Shown here piece after piece: positions 30,889 through 35,469 of a stretch of 35,469 bases of DNA. The translations under genes were made by a program, and so were the position numbers. The stretch is from Peterkaempfera griseoplana (GTDB lineage: Bacteria; Actinomycetota; Actinomycetes; Streptomycetales; Streptomycetaceae). Positions within the stretch are counted from its first letter, which is position 1, and every line of letters begins with the position of its first letter. The notes beneath the pieces are model-generated. The model had not been told where the DNA came from. It searched no databases and saw only the letters and a list, made by a program, of their open reading frames with translations. The DNA lies in NCBI RefSeq assembly GCF_001418575.1, contig NZ_LIQR01000299.1, forward strand, positions 1-35,469. Reading direction: 5' to 3'.

Positions 30889-31539
30889 CTATGCGGCGAG
30901 GCGGCCAGCCAGTTCCTTGGCCCTGGCCACCGCGTCGGCGAGGGCCCGCTCGCGGGACGCGTGGTACAGGGGGATCAGCTCAGCCATGGCCGGATTGTGC
31001 GGGGCCATGGTGAGCTCCGGAACGATGAACGTGGTCTCCATGCCGAGAGTGTCGGCGAAGATGGCCGTGAGGTAGTTCCGCACGTACTCGTACGACTCCT
31101 TCGGCGTGCCCGGCTCGTAGGAGCCGCCGCGGCTGGCAACGACGGTGACAGGGGTCCCCGCGACCGTGGACGACTCACCCACCGTGCGGCCGTAGAGGAC
31201 CACGTTGTCGATCCACGCCTTGAGAGTGGACGGGATTGCGTAGTTGTACATCGGGGCACCGATCAGCACGGCGTCGGCCTGCTCGAGCTCCTCGATGAGC
31301 TTGACCCGCTCGGCCAGGGCGGCGGCCTGCTCGGGTGTGTGCTCCGAGGGATCGGAGAGGCCGGCGGTGTGCGCGTCGGCGGTGATGTGAGGGACCGGAG
31401 CCGCGGACAGGTCCCGGTAGATCACCCTGCCGTCCGGATGCTGCTCCTCCCAGGCGGCGCGGAAGGCCCCGGTCACGGCCCGGGAGGCAGATGCGGAGGT
31501 GGGCGAGAGCGACGAGTCGATGTGCAGAAGGGTAACCAC
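30889..31539 (-). CDS. azoR: FMN-dependent NAD(P)H azoreductase / quinone reductase
   Basis: GTG at 31539 has GGAG eight bases upstream. The 216-residue flavodoxin-like protein matches the AzoR family: an N-terminal strand LLHIDSSLSPTSASASR that binds the FMN phosphate, APMYNYAIPSTLKAWID (about 95-111), and SRGGSYEPGTPKESYE near the isoalloxazine ring. Such enzymes reduce quinones and azo compounds by two electrons, protecting against thiol and quinone stress. It is divergent from an HxlR gene with a 145-base spacer, the classic arrangement for quinone- or electrophile-responsive control. Family secure; natural substrate probably quinones. Confidence 0.93.
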   Translation of the reverse strand: MVTLLHIDSSLSPTSASASRAVTGAFRAAWEEQHPDGRVIYRDLSAAPVPHITADAHTAGLSDPSEHTPEQAAALAERVKLIEELEQADAVLIGAPMYNYAIPSTLKAWIDNVVLYGRTVGESSTVAGTPVTVVASRGGSYEPGTPKESYEYVRNYLTAIFADTLGMETTFIVPELTMAPHNPAMAELIPLYHASRERALADAVARAKELAGRLAA

Positions 31540-31610
31540 TGATGATCTCCAACGGAGGCGAAGGTTGCGGCGCAGCGGGGCTCTCCATGACCGGCCCCAT
31601 CACTGACCTT

Positions 31611-31678
31611 TCGTACTGAACTATTGATAGCACACTAGCTTACTTTTTCTCACCTCCGTACGAGGAGGGCGGTACCCT
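31611..31678. promoter_or_regulatory. Divergent promoter and candidate HxlR operator
   Basis: The AT-rich core contains ACTATTGATAGC (31620-31631), built on the dyad CTAT/ATAG, whose minus-strand form resembles the element before the other HxlR gene. TACCCT at 31673-31678, six bases before the ATG at 31685, is a good leaderless -10 for the HxlR gene. Confidence 0.45.
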
Positions 31679-31684
31679 TGGGGC

Positions 31685-32044
31685 ATGGCGGCGGAGCAGA
31701 GACACGATGAGACGGCATGCAAGCGAGTGGACGGGGGCATCACCCGGGTCTTCCAGCTGCTGGGAAAGCGCTGGACCGGGCCGATCGTGGCGGTGCTCGT
31801 GGAACAACCGGCCTACTTCGCCGACCTGCGCAGAGCCGTCCCCGGCATCAGCGAGCGCATGCTGTCCGACCGACTGACCGAGCTGGGCGCTGCGGGTCTC
31901 CTGGTACGCGAGGTCGACGAAGGCCCGCCGCTGCGGGTGTGCTACCGGCTGACGCAGGCTGGTGCTGCACTGGAACCTGCACTCAGGGAACTGGGTAAGT
32001 GGGCTGAGACCCACTTGCCGGAAAGCCAGCCGTGCACCGAGTAG
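31685..32044 (+). CDS. HxlR-family regulator (DUF24 winged helix)
   Basis: ATG at 31685 gives 119 residues with the HxlR fold: RVFQLLGKRWTGPIVAVLVE, YFADLRRAVPGISERMLSDR, LTELGAAGLLVRE and the wing VCYRLTQAGAAL. The N-terminal Cys is displaced (ETACKRVDGG rather than Cys-Pro), with two more cysteines, in the wing and at the end (QPCTE). The mRNA is probably leaderless. It should control the divergent azoreductase. The 3' end runs straight into an SDR relic. Confidence 0.92.
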   Translation: MAAEQRHDETACKRVDGGITRVFQLLGKRWTGPIVAVLVEQPAYFADLRRAVPGISERMLSDRLTELGAAGLLVREVDEGPPLRVCYRLTQAGAALEPALRELGKWAETHLPESQPCTE

Positions 32045-32049
32045 AGCCT

Positions 32050-32307
32050 CACCGGGCTCCGGCGCGACCGTGGTCGTCGGCGCGCGCGACAAGGCACGCG
32101 GCGAAGCGACCGTCGCAGATATCGAAGCCGCGGGCGGCCGGGGGCGCTTCGTGCGGACGGACGTCACACTTCCTCGGGCAGATCCCGACCGAGCGGGCCG
32201 GCGCGGAAGACGACGTCGCCGCCTTCACCGCCTTCCTGCTCAGCAACGAGAGCACCTTCATCAACGGTGCGGCGCTCACCGTCGGCGGCGGCTTCACCGC
32301 CCGGTAG
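32050..32307 (+). pseudogene. Internally deleted short-chain dehydrogenase (SDR)
   Basis: Two pieces of one SDR are joined out of frame. The first (about 32052-32167) reads GATVVVGARDKARGEATVAD then GGRGRFVRTDVT, the second-strand region after the usual TGxxxGIG turn, which is itself missing. The second, in another frame (about 32170-32307), reads FLGQIPTERAG, DVAAFTAFLLSNES and FINGAALTVGGGF, the usual SDR end. The 130 or so residues between, including NNAG and the catalytic Ser-Tyr-Lys, are gone. It begins within ten bases of the HxlR stop. An SDR once formed part of this HxlR neighbourhood and was lost by deletion. Confidence 0.75.
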
Positions 32308-32557
32308 CGCGGTCGGCCCCGGCTTGCAACGCATCCGCCGCGAGCAAGCCGACCGCGGTCACGACCGATGGCCCCGATCCACATGAGCAGATCCCGGCGA
32401 TCCGTAGTGCTGTTGAGGCAGGGCGCTTCGAAGAGCACTTGCCCCGCAGCCAGTCCGCGTGCGGCGGCTCCGGTTCCCGGCCTGACCTGGCCATCGGGGT
32501 TGTCGGGCTCGGTGTCACCCGGACCGGGCCCGCCGACGTACCTACCCGGAAACGTTC

Positions 32558-33433
32558 CTACGCGCTTTCCGCGGTGATGCGCGAGGAGTCCGCGCGCCCG
32601 GGGGTGGTGTCGTCCAGGGCGGCGAGCAGGCGCAGACGTTCTTCCGAGTCGCTGCCGGGGAGGGCGTGGTAGGTGACGAGGGTCTGCCCCCCGGCGCCGG
32701 GGATCAGCAGTTTCTCATAACGCAGGTGCAGTGGACCGACCTGAGGGTGTTGCAGCAGGCTGGTGCCGGAGGCCTTGTGCTTGACGTCCTGCCGCGCCCA
32801 GAGCTTGCGGAAGCGTTCGCTGCGCACGGAGAGTTCGCCCACGATCTCGACGAGGCGTGGATCGTCGACGTCGGGACCGGCGACGGACCGGAGGTACGGC
32901 GCGATCCGGGCGGTCATCTCCTCCCAGTCGGCATGCAGCGCGCGCAGTTCCGGTTCCAGGAAGGCAGCAAGGATGCTGTTGTGGCCTGGTGAGTTGAACG
33001 GTGAGAGCGCGACGGCCAGGCGATTGGCGGCGAGCACGTCCATATAAGTGCCGTGGACGTACGCCGGGGTCAGCGGCCATGTGTCGATCAGGGAGCGGAT
33101 GCCGTCGCCGACTCTCTCGGGTCTGCGTGGGCGCCGGCGACGGGTGCTGGGGGAGGTGGCGAGCTGGAGCAGGTAGACGGTGGCCTCCTCGTCCAGCTGC
33201 AGTGCCTGGGCGATGCTGCCGAGAACCTGTTCGGAGGGGTGCCGGTCGCGACCCTGCTCCAGGCGTACGTAGTAGTCGGAGCTGACGCCGGCGAGGAAGG
33301 CGACTTCCTCCCGGCGCAGACCGGGGACGCGCCGGTTGCCGGTGTCGGGAATGCCCACGGCGGCGGGCTGGACCAGTTGCCTGCGAGCGCGCAGGTACAC
33401 GGCCAGGGGGCCCGGATCTCCGATGGGTGCCAT
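32558..33433 (-). CDS. XRE-type regulator with MmyB-like ligand-binding domain
   Basis: The start is taken at ATG 33433 because TACCCT sits seven bases upstream, a leaderless promoter; ATG at 33451 would add six residues. The 291-residue protein has an N-terminal helix-turn-helix (RRVPGLRREEVAFLAGVSSD, YYVRLEQGRDRHPS) followed from about 100 by the PAS-like MmyB domain (PAYVHGTYMDVLAANRLAVAL, WARQDVKHKASGTSLLQHP). MmyB-like regulators are abundant in Streptomyces and are very often divergent from an SDR gene, as here. The ligand is probably a small lipophilic molecule. It likely controls the two genes to the right. Confidence 0.92.
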   Translation of the reverse strand: MAPIGDPGPLAVYLRARRQLVQPAAVGIPDTGNRRVPGLRREEVAFLAGVSSDYYVRLEQGRDRHPSEQVLGSIAQALQLDEEATVYLLQLATSPSTRRRRPRRPERVGDGIRSLIDTWPLTPAYVHGTYMDVLAANRLAVALSPFNSPGHNSILAAFLEPELRALHADWEEMTARIAPYLRSVAGPDVDDPRLVEIVGELSVRSERFRKLWARQDVKHKASGTSLLQHPQVGPLHLRYEKLLIPGAGGQTLVTYHALPGSDSEERLRLLAALDDTTPGRADSSRITAESA

Positions 33434-33440
33434 GCGTTCC

Positions 33441-33446
33441 AGGGTA
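33441..33446 (-). promoter_or_regulatory. Leaderless -10 box of the MmyB-type regulator
   Basis: TACCCT on the minus strand lies seven bases before ATG 33433. The same hexamer precedes the HxlR gene at 31685 at six bases. Confidence 0.5.
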
Positions 33447-33590
33447 GGCATGCGCCGCCCGCCTCCGGGTGGCCCTGCCAGTCCCAGTCTCAGGCGGTCC
33501 TGGGCGGCCCGCGGCGGCTGGCGCACAGTGGCAGAGCACGGCCCACGAGAGCCCTGCTTCCGCATGTACGTCCCGACCGAGGGAAATCCC

Positions 33591-34514
33591 GTGTCTGAAC
33601 TCTTCCGCAGCCCCTTCAACCGTCACTCGACCGCTTCGGAGGTGATCGACGGTGTCGACCTCGCCGGCAGGCGTGCCGTGATCACCGGCGCCACTTCCGG
33701 CATCGGAGTGGAGACCGCCCGTGCGCTGGCAGCCGCCGGTGCCGACGTCACCCTCGCGGTCCGGCGTCCCGACGCCGGAGAACAGGTCGCAGCCGACCTG
33801 CGTACCAGCACCGGCAACGACGCCGTCCACGTCGCCCGGGTGGACGTGGCGGACCTCGATTCGGTGAACGCGTTCACCGATGCCTGGGCCGGCCCCCTGC
33901 ACATCCTGGTCAACAACGCCGGGATCATGATGCTCCCCGAACTGGAACGGGGCATACGCGGTCACGAGCAGCAGTTCGCCACCAACTACCTGGGGCACTT
34001 CGCCCTCACCCTGGGCCTGCACGGCGCACTCGCCGACGCCGCCGGTGCGCGCGTGGTGACCGTCTCCTCCATGGGGCACCTGTTCTCACCGGTCGTCTTC
34101 GACGACATCGACTACCGCTTCCGCCCCTACGACGCTCTGGGCGCCTACGGCCAGTCCAAGACCGCCGAAGTCCTCCTGGCCGTCGAGGCCGACCGGCGCT
34201 GGTCGAGCGAGGGCATCAGAGCGAACGCACTGCACCCCGGGGCCATCGCCACCAACCTCCAGCGGCACACCGGTGGCCTGAAGACCCCCGAGCCCTACCG
34301 CAAGACCGTCGAGCAGGGCGCGGCCACCTCCGTCCTCCTCGCCGCCTCCCCGCTGGTCGAAGGCATCGGTGGCCGCTACTTCGAAGACGCCGGCGAAGCA
34401 CCGCAGATCACCTCACGGCCCACGGAACCCGGCGTGCCCGGCGTGGCACCCTACGCACTCGACACCGCGAACGCCGAGCGCCTGTGGGACCTCGGCACCG
34501 CCATCCTGCGCTGA
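33591..34514 (+). CDS. Short-chain dehydrogenase/reductase (retinol-dehydrogenase-like)
   Basis: GTG at 33591 has GAGGGA six bases upstream. The 307-residue protein is a classical SDR: cofactor turn TGATSGIG (32-39), structural VDVADLDSV, NNAG in HILVNNAGIMML, Ser in VTVSSMGH (about 159-160) and catalytic YGQSK (Tyr186, Lys190). The 26-residue gap between Ser and Tyr, containing DIDYRF, is typical of the retinol-dehydrogenase/WWOX-like branch. Arg residues after the second strand (AVRRPDAG) suggest NADP. It is divergent from the MmyB-type regulator and followed, 44 bases on, by a 6PGDH-like gene, probably in one operon. Substrate unknown. Confidence 0.93.
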   Translation: MSELFRSPFNRHSTASEVIDGVDLAGRRAVITGATSGIGVETARALAAAGADVTLAVRRPDAGEQVAADLRTSTGNDAVHVARVDVADLDSVNAFTDAWAGPLHILVNNAGIMMLPELERGIRGHEQQFATNYLGHFALTLGLHGALADAAGARVVTVSSMGHLFSPVVFDDIDYRFRPYDALGAYGQSKTAEVLLAVEADRRWSSEGIRANALHPGAIATNLQRHTGGLKTPEPYRKTVEQGAATSVLLAASPLVEGIGGRYFEDAGEAPQITSRPTEPGVPGVAPYALDTANAERLWDLGTAILR

Positions 34515-34558
34515 CCGCGGCCATGCGACACGACGGACGTCACCAAGGAGGCAGGCGC

Positions 34559-35404
34559 ATGAGGAACATCAGGAAAGTCGGCTTCATCGGGCTCGGTGAC
34601 CAGGGCGGACCCATGGCCGAGGCGATAGGTGAGCAAGGATTCGAACTGCACGTCTGGGCGCGTCGTCCAAAGTCGCTGTCCGCCGTGGCAGCGGTACCGC
34701 ACCTGGTGCACGACACGGTGGCCGGCCTGGGCGCGTCCGCAGACCTTGTCGGGCTCTGCCTGCGTGACGACGCGGACATCTGGAGCCTGCTCGACGACCA
34801 GCACCTCCTGACGGACGTCGCGCCCGGCACGATCATCGTCAACCACGGCACCGGCGACCCCGGAGAGGCTGAGCGAGTCGCGGCGCGCGTCGCCGGCGCA
34901 GGCGCGGTCTATCTCGACGCGCCGGTCAGCGGCGGCGGTCCGGGCGCTCGCGCCCGCACCCTGACCACATTCGTCGGCGGGCCCGCCGACGCCTTCGAAG
35001 CCGCACGCCCGGTGTTCGCGGCCTTCAGCGACACCGTGCGGCTGATGGGACCCGTCGGAGGCGGACAGCTCACCAAGCTGTTCAACAACGCATTGACCAT
35101 CACCAACATGAAGAACGCGGAAGACGTCCTCACCCTGGCCGAACAGGTCGGTCTCGCCCTGCCCGCGCTGATCGAGATCATCGGCGCGAGCAGCGGCGGC
35201 AGCGCGGCACTGCGCGCCCTCGGCACGGACATCACCCCCGGCCTCGCCGAACACCTCCACCCCCTGATGCGCAAGGACATGCAGCACTTCGCCCAGGCCG
35301 TACGCGAGCGCGGCGCACACCCCGAAGAGGTCCTCGCACGCGGCGCGGCCGGCGCAGCCGGCCTGGTCCGGACCGCCCAACTGATCGCCCGCAGCAGGGC
35401 CTGA
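34559..35404 (+). CDS. NAD(P)-dependent beta-hydroxyacid dehydrogenase-like protein
   Basis: ATG at 34559 follows AAGGAGG (34545-34551) by seven bases, the best ribosome binding site of this part. The 281-residue protein has the 6-phosphogluconate/3-hydroxyisobutyrate dehydrogenase layout: Rossmann motif GFIGLGDQGGPMA (8-20), cofactor-specificity Arg pair in VWARRPKSL (suggesting NADP), substrate motif DAPVSGGGPGA, and catalytic Lys173 in GGGQLTKLFNN. The C-terminal helical domain has RKDMQHFAQ, close to the family's KD motif. It probably reduces a small hydroxyacid, semialdehyde or imine. With the SDR before it, it forms a redox pair under the MmyB-type regulator. Confidence 0.92.
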   Translation: MRNIRKVGFIGLGDQGGPMAEAIGEQGFELHVWARRPKSLSAVAAVPHLVHDTVAGLGASADLVGLCLRDDADIWSLLDDQHLLTDVAPGTIIVNHGTGDPGEAERVAARVAGAGAVYLDAPVSGGGPGARARTLTTFVGGPADAFEAARPVFAAFSDTVRLMGPVGGGQLTKLFNNALTITNMKNAEDVLTLAEQVGLALPALIEIIGASSGGSAALRALGTDITPGLAEHLHPLMRKDMQHFAQAVRERGAHPEEVLARGAAGAAGLVRTAQLIARSRA

Positions 35405-35469
35405 GCCCCACCCGAGGCAACCGGTCATGCGTCCGCAGCGCCAGGACGGGCCGCCGGGAGAGCGCCGAC

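Noticed and set aside
32308-32557. A short minus-strand frame (32294-32518) that could be a gene
   Set aside because: No ribosome binding site or recognisable motif; it overlaps the SDR relic and looks like neutral spacer.

Overview
The window is high-GC actinobacterial chromosome and looks like Streptomyces or a close relative. Third codon positions are almost all G or C, which also creates very long antisense shadow frames. GTG and TTG starts are common, several genes look leaderless, and signal peptides are Ala-rich. The families present (ROK, HxlR, MmyB-type HTH, LLM and BBE oxidoreductases, a bL37 micro-protein) are typical of Streptomyces. I see no rRNA, tRNA or CRISPR array.

Left part (1-4.9 kb): the 5' end of a secreted-protein gene runs off the left edge on the minus strand. 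Next come a LysR regulator divergent from a single-pass membrane protein, a decayed second copy of the LysR 5' end with its promoter region, and a secreted protein with Ig-like C-terminal repeats that ends at a perfect 28-base palindrome. About 600 bases of gene-poor DNA follow, with one possible coding relic.

Central part (5.0-17.6 kb): this is the clearest system. One tight plus-strand operon encodes a ROK sugar kinase, a lipoprotein binding protein (SBP family 5), a DppB-type permease, a DppC-type permease fused to its ATPase, a second ATPase, a secreted GH2 enzyme of the exo-beta-D-glucosaminidase type and a secreted GH20 beta-N-acetylhexosaminidase. A ROK-family repressor follows a strong terminator. 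An AT-rich repeat just before the kinase is the likely operator. I infer that the operon trims chitosan- or chitin-like (or N-glycan) oligosaccharides outside the cell, imports the products and phosphorylates the sugar inside.

Accessory stretch (17.7-23.8 kb): a hypothetical protein, a secreted propeller-like protein with the same Ig-like tail, a small minus-strand hypothetical, and a membrane-anchored protein with a 17-residue tandem repeat. It also holds a phage terminase relic, a 24-residue ribosomal protein bL37 gene, a SUFU-domain protein and a relic of an integrase-like protein. It reads as a patch of old mobile DNA with live genes between the scars.

Right part (23.8-35.4 kb): a run of regulator-enzyme pairs. 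These are LysR with a penicillin-recognising serine hydrolase, HxlR with an LLM/FAD oxidoreductase operon, HxlR with an FMN azoreductase, and an MmyB-type HTH regulator with an SDR and a 6PGDH-like dehydrogenase. A Tat-exported metallo-beta-lactamase-fold protein, a leaderless methyltransferase and an internally deleted SDR pseudogene lie among them.
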